Positions 6,916 through 15,627 of a stretch of 18,105 nt of DNA are shown here, piece after piece (the stretch's first letter is position 1; each line of letters begins with the position of its first letter). The stretch spans positions 1 to 18,105 of the forward strand of contig DATCVR010000193.1 of the NCBI GenBank assembly GCA_036566745.1. Direction: 5' to 3'. This DNA comes from DATCVR01 sp036566745 (lineage in GTDB: Bacteria; Actinomycetota; Actinomycetes; Jiangellales; Jiangellaceae). The translations under genes were made by a program, and so were the position numbers. Under the pieces are notes generated by a model that saw only the letters and a list, made by a program, of their open reading frames with translations, searched no databases and had not been told where the DNA came from.

Positions 6916-8487
6916 GTGAGCATTTCCGGCGTCTCCGTCGACGATGTCATCCAGCCCCACGCCATCGACCGGCTGGTCGATCGCGTGGTGGCCCGCCCAC
7001 GCGCCGACCGCGTGCCGTCCGTCGCGCCCTTCACCGGAGCGGTGCTGGCCCAGGTGCCGGTGTCCACCCCCGACGACGTCGAGGCCGCGTACCGCGCCGC
7101 GCGGGATGCCCAGCACGGCTGGGTCCAGCGCTCGCTCGACGAACGCGCCCACGTCATCCGCCGCATTCACGACCTCGTCCTCGACCGGCAGAGCGAGATC
7201 GCCGACCTCGTCCAGGCCGAGTCCGGCAAGGCGCGCAGGGACGCTTTCGAGGAAGTCGCCGACGTCGCCCTGGCCGCCCGCTACACCGCCACGCGCGGCC
7301 CGGCCCTGCTGCGCGACCGCCGGCGGCTGGGCCTGTTCCCGGTGTTGACGCGGGCACTCGAAGCTCGCCGGCCCAAGGGCGTCGTCGGCGTCATCTCGCC
7401 GTGGAACTACCCGCTGACGCTCGCCATCTCCGACTGCCTGCCGGCGTTTCTGGCCGGCAACGCCGTGGTCCACAAGCCCGACTCGCAGGCCATGGTCACC
7501 GCGTTGCTGGCGCGTTCCATCGCCGTCGAGGCCGGGTTGCCCGAGGCGTTGTGGCAGATCGTCTCCGGCGACGGCCCCACCATCGGGGGCGCGGTGGTCG
7601 ACGGTGCCGACTACGTCTCGTTCACCGGCTCCACCGCCACCGGGCGCATCATCGCCCGCCGGGCGGGGGAGCGGCTCGTCGGTGCCTCGCTCGAGCTGGG
7701 CGGGAAGAACCCCATGCTGGTGCTCGACGACGCCGACCTCGATCGGGCCGCCGAATGCGCGGTGCGAGCCTGCTTCTCCAGCGCGGGCCAGCTGTGCATG
7801 TCGATGGAGCGCATCTACGTCGCGGCCGGCGTCCACGACGCCTTCGTCGAGCGCTTCCTGGCCCGGGTCGCCGGCATCCGCCTCGGCGCGGCGTTCGACT
7901 ACAGCGTCGACGTCGGCTCGCTGATGTCCCAGGCCCAGCTCGACAAGGTCGTGGCTCACGTCGACGACGCCCGGCTCAAGGGCGCCGAGGTGCTGGCAGG
8001 CGGTCGGCCCCGCCCCGACCTCGGCCCGTGGTTCTACGAACCCACCGTGCTGGCACGGGTCCGTCCCGGCATGCTGGCGGCCGACGAGGAGACGTTCGGC
8101 CCGGTCGTGTCGGTCTACCGGGTCGAGTCCGACGACGACGCCGTGGCCCAGGCCAACGCCTCGCCGTTCGGCCTCAACGCCAGCGTGTGGTCCGGCGACG
8201 TCCGGCGCGGCGTCGACGTGGCGGCGAGGCTGCGTTCCGGCATCGTCAACGTCAACGAGGGCTACGCCGCCGCGTGGGGCAGTCACGACGTCCCCAGCGG
8301 CGGGATGAAGGCCTCCGGGCTCGGCCGCCGCCACGGCCGCGAGGGCATCCTGCGCTACACCGAGTCGCAGGCCATCGTGGTCCAGCGCCTCCACGGCGTC
8401 ACACCGCTGCCCGACATGGACTTCGACCGCTTCGCCGAGCTGATGACCGCGTCGCTGCGCGCGCTGCGCCGGATCGGCCGCCCCTGA
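6916..8487 (+). CDS. gabD2: Succinic semialdehyde dehydrogenase (NADP+-type, GabD2-like)
   Basis: A 523-residue aldehyde dehydrogenase that would oxidise succinic semialdehyde to succinate, feeding GABA or 2-oxoglutarate-derived carbon into the TCA cycle. The family landmarks are complete: VGVISPWNYPLTLAISD with Asn164, HKPDSQ with cofactor-binding Lys187, FTGSTATG (236-243), LELGGKNP with general base Glu260, and SSAGQLCMSMERIYV with nucleophile Cys294. EETFGPVVSVY follows, then GIVNVNEGYAAAWGSHDVPSGGMKASGLGRRHG near the end. The last segments and the length match mycobacterial GabD2 closely from memory; substrate specificity is by homology only. It appears monocistronic with its own leaderless promoter, and converges on the ABC transporter genes with 19 bp between. 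Confidence 0.93.
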   Translation: MSISGVSVDDVIQPHAIDRLVDRVVARPRADRVPSVAPFTGAVLAQVPVSTPDDVEAAYRAARDAQHGWVQRSLDERAHVIRRIHDLVLDRQSEIADLVQAESGKARRDAFEEVADVALAARYTATRGPALLRDRRRLGLFPVLTRALEARRPKGVVGVISPWNYPLTLAISDCLPAFLAGNAVVHKPDSQAMVTALLARSIAVEAGLPEALWQIVSGDGPTIGGAVVDGADYVSFTGSTATGRIIARRAGERLVGASLELGGKNPMLVLDDADLDRAAECAVRACFSSAGQLCMSMERIYVAAGVHDAFVERFLARVAGIRLGAAFDYSVDVGSLMSQAQLDKVVAHVDDARLKGAEVLAGGRPRPDLGPWFYEPTVLARVRPGMLAADEETFGPVVSVYRVESDDDAVAQANASPFGLNASVWSGDVRRGVDVAARLRSGIVNVNEGYAAAWGSHDVPSGGMKASGLGRRHGREGILRYTESQAIVVQRLHGVTPLPDMDFDRFAELMTASLRALRRIGRP

Positions 8488-8505
8488 ACCCTCGCGGCGG
8501 GGCGG
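8478..8505. terminator. Possible bidirectional hairpin between convergent genes
   Basis: CCGCCCC (8478-8484) pairs with GGGGCGG (8499-8505) around a 14-nt loop. The left arm overlaps the last gabD2 codons and the right arm abuts the stop of the minus-strand ABC gene. The stem is short, so support is modest. Confidence 0.3.
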
Positions 8506-8506
8506 G

Positions 8507-10249
8507 TCAGCGCGGCGCCGACGCCGGCATGCCGTGCCACGACTCCCAGAGGGCTGCGTACGCGCCGCCTTCGGCCACGAGCTCGTCGTGGCTGCCCAGC
8601 TCGGCGATGCGCCCGCCGTCGACGACCGCAACCCGGTCGGCGTCGTGCGCGGTGTGCAGGCGGTGGGCGATCGCGAGCACGGTGCGTCCGTCGAGCACGG
8701 CCGACAACGACCGTTCGAGGTGACGCGCCGCGCGGGGATCGAGCAGCGAGGTCGCCTCGTCGAGCACGAGCGTGTGCGGGTCGGCCAGCACGATCCTGGC
8801 CAGCGCGATCTGCTGGGCCTGGGCCGGGCCCACGACATGCCCTCCGGAGCCGACCATGGTGTCGAGGCCCTCGGGGAGCGCCTCGGCCCAGTCGAGCGCG
8901 TCGACGGCGGCCAGGGCGCGACGCAGCTCGTCGTCGGGGGCCGACGGCGCCGCGAGCGCGAGGTTGTCGCGCAGTGTCCCGACGAACACGTGGTGCTCCT
9001 GCGTCACCAGCACGACCTCGCGGCGCAGCCGGTCGAGCTCGAGATCGACCAGCCGCACCCCGCCGACGTCGACCCGGCCGGCGCGCGGCGGATGGATGCC
9101 GGCCAGCAATCGGCCCAGCGTGGACTTGCCTGCGCCCGACGGCCCGACCACGGCCAGCCGCTCGCCGTGGCACAGGTCGAGCGAGACGCCGTGGAGGACG
9201 TCCTGGCCCTCGCGGTAGGCGTACCGGACGTCGCTGGCCCGGATGTCCTCGTGGTCCGGCTCGGCGCCGGTGGCCTCGCGGTCCGACGGAACCCCCGCGA
9301 TGCCCACCACCCGCGCCATCGACGTGGTGCCCACCTGGAGCTCGTCGAGCCAGGAGACCAGCCGGTCCACCGGGTCGACGATCTGCACCATGTACAGAAC
9401 CACGGCCGTGACCTGGCCCAGCGTGGCCTGACCCTGGCCGACCAGCCAGGCGCCCCAGGCCAGGGTGGCCACGACGGGCAGCACATACGCCAGCTCGGCG
9501 GTGGGGAACCAGACCGTGCGCAGGAACAGCGTGCGCCGCTCGGCGGCGTAGGCCTCGGCGAGGTCGTCCTCGGTGCGGCGGATGCGCACGTCGGCCAGCG
9601 ACAACGCCTCGATCGTGCGAGCGCCGTCGACCGTCTCGGTGACAGTGCCGTCGATGGTGGCGTACGACGCCCGCTCCCACAGGTATCCGGCCCGCGCGCG
9701 TGTGAGGTACCAGCGGGTTCCGGCGTACAGCAGTGGCACGCCGACGACTCCGGCGAGGGCGACCATCGGGCCCGCGACGAGCGCCGCGCCCAGCGTGAGC
9801 ACGGTGGTGACACAGGCGACCAGGATCTCGGGCACCGCGAAGCGCACCGTGCGCGAGAGCGCGTCGACGTCGCCGGTGGTACGGGCGACCAGGTCGCCGG
9901 TACCGGCCCGTTCGACGGTGGACAGCGGCAGCGCCAGCACCCGTCGCATGAAGGTCTCGCGCAGCTCCGCGAACACCTGCTCGCCCAGCACGAGCGAGCG
10001 CCTGATCGCCGCCCGGGTCAGCAGCGCCTGGGCCACGATGAACACACCCAGGGTGGCGGCCAGGAGGTCGATGCGGGTGGTGGTGACGCCGTCGACGATG
10101 CGGCCCAAGAGGAACGGCCCGGCCAGCCCGACGGCCGCGGCGACGATGTGCAGCGTCAGCGCACCGCTCAGCGGCCGGCGATGGCGGCGGAACAGCCGCC
10201 GGGCCTCGGCGCGAACCTCTTCGGCCGAGGCGACGGGGAGCGCGCTCAC
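8507..10249 (-). CDS. ABC exporter half-transporter B (catalytic NBD, degenerate signature motif)
   Basis: A 580-residue fused membrane domain and ATPase, standard for type IV (MsbA-like) exporters. Membrane helices fill about residues 28-295; the nucleotide-binding domain spans about 335-575. Walker A is intact (GPSGAGKST, 369-377), as are the Q-loop (Q417 in VTQEHHVF), Walker B with catalytic Glu (TLVLDE, 493-498), the D-loop (SLLD) and the H-loop His529. The signature motif, normally LSGGQ, reads VGPAQ (473-477), losing the Ser and both Gly that clamp ATP on the partner. The GTG start overlaps the stop of the upstream gene (GTGA) and is preceded by AGGAGGAGG 4 nt away, so the two are translationally coupled and should form a heterodimer in the cytoplasmic membrane. 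Substrate unknown; lipid, peptide or drug export are all possible. Confidence 0.93.
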   Translation of the reverse strand: MSALPVASAEEVRAEARRLFRRHRRPLSGALTLHIVAAAVGLAGPFLLGRIVDGVTTTRIDLLAATLGVFIVAQALLTRAAIRRSLVLGEQVFAELRETFMRRVLALPLSTVERAGTGDLVARTTGDVDALSRTVRFAVPEILVACVTTVLTLGAALVAGPMVALAGVVGVPLLYAGTRWYLTRARAGYLWERASYATIDGTVTETVDGARTIEALSLADVRIRRTEDDLAEAYAAERRTLFLRTVWFPTAELAYVLPVVATLAWGAWLVGQGQATLGQVTAVVLYMVQIVDPVDRLVSWLDELQVGTTSMARVVGIAGVPSDREATGAEPDHEDIRASDVRYAYREGQDVLHGVSLDLCHGERLAVVGPSGAGKSTLGRLLAGIHPPRAGRVDVGGVRLVDLELDRLRREVVLVTQEHHVFVGTLRDNLALAAPSAPDDELRRALAAVDALDWAEALPEGLDTMVGSGGHVVGPAQAQQIALARIVLADPHTLVLDEATSLLDPRAARHLERSLSAVLDGRTVLAIAHRLHTAHDADRVAVVDGGRIAELGSHDELVAEGGAYAALWESWHGMPASAPR

Positions 10250-11979
10250 GCGGCCTCCTCCTCTCGAGTGACGGTCCGGCGGTAGCCGGGGGTGTGGGTG
10301 ACGAGCTCGTCGTGGGTGCCCAGGGCGGCCACGCGGTCGTCGTCGAACCACACGACGGTGTCGGCCTGGGCGAGCAGGAGCGGGCTGGCCGTCACGACGA
10401 CCGTGGTGCGCCCGGCCCGCGCCTGCCGGAGGTTCGCCGCGATGGCGGCCTCGGTGTGGGCGTCGACCGCGCTGGTGGGCTCAACCAGCACGAGGATCTC
10501 CGGATCGGCGACCAGGACCCGCGCCAGAGCCACCCGTTGCCGCTGGCCTCCCGACAGCGACCGGCCGCGCTCCTCGACGACCGAGTCGAGGCCGTCGCGC
10601 AGGGCGTCGAGCACGTCGCCGGCCGCCGCGGTGTCGAGGGCCGCGGTGATCTCGGCGTCGGTGCGGCGCCCCGTAGGATCGAGGCCGCCGCGCAGGGTGC
10701 CGGTGAACAGGGTGGGCTCCGGGTCGCTGACCACGATCCGGCGCCGCACGTCGGCCAGGGGCAGCTGCTCGAGCGCGACGTCGTCGAGGCTGACGTGGTC
10801 CGACGGGGTGAGCCGGCCGAGCCGGTCGGCCAGAGCGGCGGTGCGGGCGGGGTCGTCGGAGACCAGCATGGTGAGCGAGCCGGGCGCGACGCGGAGCCCG
10901 GTCAGGTGGTCGACCAGCACCGCGTGCGGGGTCGCGGCGCCGTTGGTCCGAGCCGGCTCGTCCGCGCGGTCGCGGGCGTGGTCGGCGACCTCGCGCTCGA
11001 CCGCCAGCACCGCCAGGACCTTGCGCGCGGCGACCATGGCCCGGGCCGCCGCGTACGCCGTCTCGCCCGCCACCCGCACCGGGATGAGCAGGAAGAACGC
11101 GTAGCCGTACATCGCTACCAGGGCACCCGGCGCGATGGTGCCGTTCATGACCAGGCGGGCGCCCGACCAGGTGAGCAGGACGAGGAACACGCCCGGCAGA
11201 AGCACCATGACAGCGTCGAGCAACGAGTGGGTGTGAGCCAGCCGGACGCCGGCCTGCTGGACCGTGGACGACCGCTCGGTGTACCGGCCCAGGAACACCG
11301 ACTCGCCACCGATGCCGCGCAGGACCCGCAGCCCGGCGACCGTGTCGGCCCCGAGCGAGGTCAGCTTGCCCAGGGCCTCACGCTGCTCGCGCTGGCGCTG
11401 CTGGAGCGGCTTGATCAGCGGCCCCAGGGCGGCTACCAGCAGCGGGACCCCGATCAGCACGATCAGCCCCAGCACCACCGACGAGCGCAGCACGATGATC
11501 GACACCACGATGTACGACGCCACCGCGCCGGCGAATCGAGCCGTCACCTCGAAGGCGTGGCCGATGTGCGAGGCGTCGCTGGAGACCGTGGCCACCACCT
11601 CGCCGGTGGGCATGGTGTGCGACACCGCGGGACCGGTGCGCGCGATGTGCCGCGTGACGACCTGCATGGTGCGGAAGGCCGAGTAGAGCCAGTTCGCCAC
11701 GGCCGCGCGGTGCCGCAGCGATCCGATGACGGCCTGGACGAGGCCCAGACCCGCCACGACCAGCGCCCAGCGCACCGCGCCGCTGGTGTCGTCGTCGGCG
11801 ATGCCGTCGATGCCGTGCCCGATCGCCCACGGCATCAGCGCCTGCGCCACCATCCAGACGACGCCGTACGACGTGCCCAGCAGAAGCGTCCCGGCCTGGG
11901 CCCGGGCCAGCCACGTGAGGTAGCGCCACGGCGACCGGGTGTCCGGGGTGCCAGGATCTGAGAACGGTAAGGCGCGCAC
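10246..11979 (-). CDS. ABC exporter half-transporter A (degenerate ATPase, intact signature motif)
   Basis: A 577-residue fused membrane domain (about residues 28-310) and nucleotide-binding domain (about 352-570). It is the mirror image of its partner: the signature LSGGQ is perfect (475-479), but almost every other catalytic element is lost. Walker A, expected as GPSGSGKST, reads SDDPARTAA (374-382), with no Gly-rich loop and no Lys. The Q-loop Gln is Asp419. Walker B ILVLVE (495-500) has Val499 for the Mg-binding Asp, and the H-loop His is Ala531. It therefore should not bind ATP through its own Walker A but can complete the partner's site. The frame is intact over its full length, arguing against a pseudogene. 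The GTG at 11979 follows a TACCGT hexamer by 8 nt. It is first in a two-gene operon, divergent from guaA across 142 bp. Confidence 0.92.
   Translation of the reverse strand: MRALPFSDPGTPDTRSPWRYLTWLARAQAGTLLLGTSYGVVWMVAQALMPWAIGHGIDGIADDDTSGAVRWALVVAGLGLVQAVIGSLRHRAAVANWLYSAFRTMQVVTRHIARTGPAVSHTMPTGEVVATVSSDASHIGHAFEVTARFAGAVASYIVVSIIVLRSSVVLGLIVLIGVPLLVAALGPLIKPLQQRQREQREALGKLTSLGADTVAGLRVLRGIGGESVFLGRYTERSSTVQQAGVRLAHTHSLLDAVMVLLPGVFLVLLTWSGARLVMNGTIAPGALVAMYGYAFFLLIPVRVAGETAYAAARAMVAARKVLAVLAVEREVADHARDRADEPARTNGAATPHAVLVDHLTGLRVAPGSLTMLVSDDPARTAALADRLGRLTPSDHVSLDDVALEQLPLADVRRRIVVSDPEPTLFTGTLRGGLDPTGRRTDAEITAALDTAAAGDVLDALRDGLDSVVEERGRSLSGGQRQRVALARVLVADPEILVLVEPTSAVDAHTEAAIAANLRQARAGRTTVVVTASPLLLAQADTVVWFDDDRVAALGTHDELVTHTPGYRRTVTREEEAA
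10254..10262 (-). promoter_or_regulatory. Shine-Dalgarno for the second ABC gene inside the first
   Basis: Minus-strand AGGAGGAGG lies 4 nt before the GTG at 10249 and is made of the Glu codons at the C-terminus of the upstream protein (EEEAA). It decides the start of the downstream gene and indicates coupled translation. Confidence 0.8.
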
Positions 11980-11987
11980 GAGATACC

Positions 11988-11993
11988 ACGGTA
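11988..11993 (-). promoter_or_regulatory. -10 element of the ABC exporter operon (leaderless)
   Basis: Minus-strand TACCGT ends 8 nt before the GTG at 11979, with no ribosome-binding site between. It forms part of a small palindrome, TACC-GT-GGTA. Confidence 0.4.
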
Positions 11994-12108
11994 CGAATCA
12001 GGACCGACCTGGTCATCTGGTTTTCGTCCGTCGACGGTGGTCCCGGGCACTCAGGAGGCCGCCACGGATACCCGCCCAGGCGCAGGTGGCGAGCGTGCGG
12101 GGGCCAAG

Positions 12109-12114
12109 TAGGCT
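12109..12114 (+). promoter_or_regulatory. -10 element of guaA (leaderless)
   Basis: TAGGCT is followed after 7 nt by the GTG at 12122. No Shine-Dalgarno sequence is visible, so leaderless initiation is inferred and the GTG chosen. Confidence 0.5.
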
Positions 12115-12121
12115 CGGGCGC

Positions 12122-13713
<1,592 letters not shown>

Positions 13714-13714
13714 C

Positions 13715-13749
13715 CGCCCGGCTGGGCGTGAGCCCGGCCCGCCGGCCGG
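13715..13749. terminator. Two adjacent GC hairpins between convergent genes
   Basis: CGCCC-GGCT-GGGCG (13715-13728) and CCGGCC-CGCC-GGCCGG (13734-13749) follow the guaA stop and precede, on the other strand, the stop at 13761. The segment also repeats GTGAGCCCG (13708-13716 and 13728-13736). A bidirectional terminator is plausible; the stems are short and lack a U-tract. Confidence 0.4.
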
Positions 13750-13760
13750 TGCGGGTGGGG

Positions 13761-13973
13761 TCAGGACGCGTCGTCGGTGGCGCGTCCGCGCCGGAGCTTG
13801 CCCAGCGACGCCAGCAGGCCGGCCAGGCCGATCGACACCAGCATGACCGGCACGGCCACCTCGAGCCCGTCCAGACCGAGCACGTCGTACTGCACGAGCG
13901 GCCACATGGCGCTTCCTCCCAGGAAGAGAAGTCCGAAGACGAGCGAGACGACATCTGTGGAGTGGCGTTTCAT
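13761..13973 (-). CDS. Small two-helix membrane protein (LiaI/LiaF transmembrane-like)
   Basis: A 70-residue protein with two hydrophobic helices (about residues 9-26 and 37-57) and a basic, then acidic tail (KLRRGRATDDAS). The opening DVVSLVFGLLFLGGSAMW and the hydrophobic segment VAVPVMLVSIGLAGLLASL resemble the short transmembrane hairpin shared by LiaI and LiaF (DUF5668-like); this is recognition by eye. Its ATG overlaps the TGA of the upstream PspC/LiaF-like gene (ATGA), so the two are co-transcribed and translationally coupled. It is probably a membrane partner of that protein in envelope-stress sensing; its exact role is unknown. Confidence 0.8.
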   Translation of the reverse strand: MKRHSTDVVSLVFGLLFLGGSAMWPLVQYDVLGLDGLEVAVPVMLVSIGLAGLLASLGKLRRGRATDDAS

Positions 13974-15490
13974 CGGGTCACCCTGATGTCTCCGAAGCCG
14001 AGTTCGAGGTCGAGTTGAATGGTGCCGCCGCCGGGGCCGTCCAGGCCGTTGTCGGTGATCCGCCGTTCCCGACCCAGGCCGCCGGAGCCCTGGCCGAAGG
14101 CGCTGATGTCGCCGGCCCCGACCGAGCCGTTGACGATGACGTCGGCGTTGGGCGGCACGATCACCTCGAGGTCGCCCGCGCCCTGGTCGATGCTGAGCCG
14201 GAGACTGTCGTCCTCGACCAGCACGAGCCCGGAGAGGTCGTACCGGATGTCGCCGGCGCCGTAGTTGACCGGCTCGCTGGGGATCTGGGAGGCGTCGGTG
14301 ATGACGACGGTGGTGTCCGCACCGGTGACGCCGTCGCCCCAGCGCTCGATGGCCGTGGTGGAGACCAGCGCCATGCCCAGGACGACGCCCAGGGCTACCA
14401 GGCCGCGGGCCCGGCCGTAGCGGGTGCCGACCAGGAGGCCGATGCCCACCACGGCGAGCGCGACGGCGAAGTACATCGCGATCGGGACTGTGGCCCAGTA
14501 GACGTCGTTGATGGCCAGGACGCCCACGCAGATGATCGCGGCGAAGACGGTGACCGGGCCGAGGACGGAGCGCGGGGGAGCCGGCTCGGGATCGCGGGGA
14601 CGCGGCGCCTCGGGCTCCCAGCCGCCGCCGGTGGGGCCCCAGTCGGGTCCCTCGGGCCAGCCCGCCGACACGTTCGGACGTGACGACGCGTAGGCCGACA
14701 CCCCGAGCTCGCGCTCCAGCGCTTCGGCGTCTCTGGCGTTGGTGGCTTCCGTGGGGTTCGTGGTGTCCGTGGCGCGGGCGGATTCCGGCGGCGACGGCGT
14801 CTCGTCGATCGTGGGCGTGGGCGCAGGTGCGTCGGTGCCCGTCGAGGTGCCGGTGGCATCGGTGGCGTCCGTGGTCGCGTCGTCGGCCGGAGGCGGGCCC
14901 GCAGGGCTGCTCTCCGAGGACGGCTGCCCAGCCGTCCGGGTGGTCGTCGCGGACCCGGCGTCCGCCGCCGACCACGGGGCGCTCCAGCGCTCGGCGGCGT
15001 ACGGCGGCTCGTAGCCGGTCGGCTCGGCCGGTGCGGAGCCGGAGGGCTCGTCTCGACGGCGCAGGAGCACCATCAGGCCGATCGCGGCGAGCACGAGCAG
15101 GAACCAGCCGTCCCAGGAACCGCCCACGATCGCCGTCGAGGCGACCAGCGTGACGATCGTCAGGACGATGGCGAGGGGGACCGCTCCGGATGTGCGTGGC
15201 TCGCGCCGGCCCAGCGCCTGCTCGACCACCGAGCCCGGCTCGTCGTCGGCCGGGATCAGCAGCCAGCCGATCGCGTACAGCAGGATGCCCACGCCACCGA
15301 AGACCGCCAGCACGGCGGTGGTGACCCGCAGCACCACCGGGTCGATGCCCAGCTGCCGCCCGACACCGCCCAGGACCCCCGCCACCACGCGGTCGGTCCG
15401 GCTGCGCCGCAACGTCCGCAGCTCGTCGCCGACCCGGGGCTGGGAAGCGGCCATGGTGCCATCCTCGGGGGTTCGAGGCGTCTCCGTCAT
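13970..15490 (-). CDS. PspC-domain, LiaF-like membrane protein (EsrI-like)
   Basis: A 506-residue membrane protein. It has a PspC domain at about 26-82 (RSRTDRVVAGVLGGVGRQLG then a helix ending GWLLIPAD) and two helices (about 103-121, 127-143). A linker of roughly 160 residues rich in Pro, Thr, Ala, Ser and Asp (145-305) follows, then three more helices (about 310-326, 333-352, 362-381). The C-terminal beta-rich domain (405-506) repeats the motif G-[AF]-G-D-[IL] four times, at residues 411, 437, 458 and 498, as in LiaF or DUF4097-like domains. In LiaFSR and EsrISR systems such proteins hold back the kinase until envelope damage. The divergent PspC kinase supports that role. Start: ATG at 15490, 7 nt after GACCAT; an in-frame GTG at 15514 would add 8 residues. 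Confidence 0.88.
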   Translation of the reverse strand: MTETPRTPEDGTMAASQPRVGDELRTLRRSRTDRVVAGVLGGVGRQLGIDPVVLRVTTAVLAVFGGVGILLYAIGWLLIPADDEPGSVVEQALGRREPRTSGAVPLAIVLTIVTLVASTAIVGGSWDGWFLLVLAAIGLMVLLRRRDEPSGSAPAEPTGYEPPYAAERWSAPWSAADAGSATTTRTAGQPSSESSPAGPPPADDATTDATDATGTSTGTDAPAPTPTIDETPSPPESARATDTTNPTEATNARDAEALERELGVSAYASSRPNVSAGWPEGPDWGPTGGGWEPEAPRPRDPEPAPPRSVLGPVTVFAAIICVGVLAINDVYWATVPIAMYFAVALAVVGIGLLVGTRYGRARGLVALGVVLGMALVSTTAIERWGDGVTGADTTVVITDASQIPSEPVNYGAGDIRYDLSGLVLVEDDSLRLSIDQGAGDLEVIVPPNADVIVNGSVGAGDISAFGQGSGGLGRERRITDNGLDGPGGGTIQLDLELGFGDIRVTR

Positions 15491-15503
15491 GACATCGATG
15501 GTC
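15487..15503 (-). promoter_or_regulatory. Left copy of 17-bp inverted repeat: -10 and start of the LiaF-like gene
   Basis: On the minus strand it reads GACCATCGATGTCATGA. GACCAT would be the -10 hexamer, then 7 nt, then the ATG of the PspC/LiaF-like gene. The identical 17 bp starts the divergent kinase gene at 15611-15627. It contains the palindrome CATCGATG. Confidence 0.6.
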
Positions 15504-15534
15504 CCGCGACCCACGAGTCCGGGCCATCGGGGAT

Positions 15535-15556
15535 GACCCCGGTACGACCCTGGTCA
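15535..15556. promoter_or_regulatory. Candidate response-regulator operator (11-bp direct repeat)
   Basis: GACCCCGGTAC (15535-15545) is followed directly by GACCCTGGTCA (15546-15556); eight of the first nine bases match, at one helical turn. It ends 1 bp from the centre of symmetry (15557) of the two 17-bp repeats and lies upstream of both presumed promoters. A LuxR-type regulator acting on both genes could bind here. Inference only. Confidence 0.35.
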
Positions 15557-15610
15557 GCGCTCGGGGCCACGCGCGGGACGTCCCTCATGGCGGTGCGGGC
15601 GCGCGCGTGT

Positions 15611-15627
15611 GACCATCGATGTCATGA
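15611..15627 (+). promoter_or_regulatory. Right copy of 17-bp inverted repeat: -10 and start of the kinase gene
   Basis: GACCATCGATGTCATGA on the plus strand: GACCAT, 7 nt, then the ATG at 15624. This mirrors the left copy exactly, and favours ATG 15624 over the in-frame GTG at 15609 as the kinase start. Confidence 0.6.

Noticed and set aside
6898..8838. Long minus-strand open frame antisense to gabD2
   Set aside because: Its N-terminal part only re-reads the ABC gene in another frame and the rest is antisense to gabD2; no motif supports it.
10246..11979. Half-transporter A as a pseudogene because of its ruined ATPase motifs
   Set aside because: The frame is intact over full length, LSGGQ is perfect, and the losses complement those of the coupled partner, which indicates a functional degenerate subunit.
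11985..11994. TACC-GT-GGTA palindrome before the exporter operon as a second site for the TetR regulator
   Set aside because: It shares the half-site letters with the operator at 920-939 but the spacing is 2 bp shorter, arms are only 4 bp, and the TACC is explained by the -10 hexamer.
13761..15527. Arg/His-rich open frame parallel to the LiaF-like gene that ends in the small membrane protein sequence
   Set aside because: The part upstream of 13973 is an out-of-frame reading of the LiaF-like gene; only the last 70 codons, starting at the ATG overlapping the upstream stop, look like a real protein.
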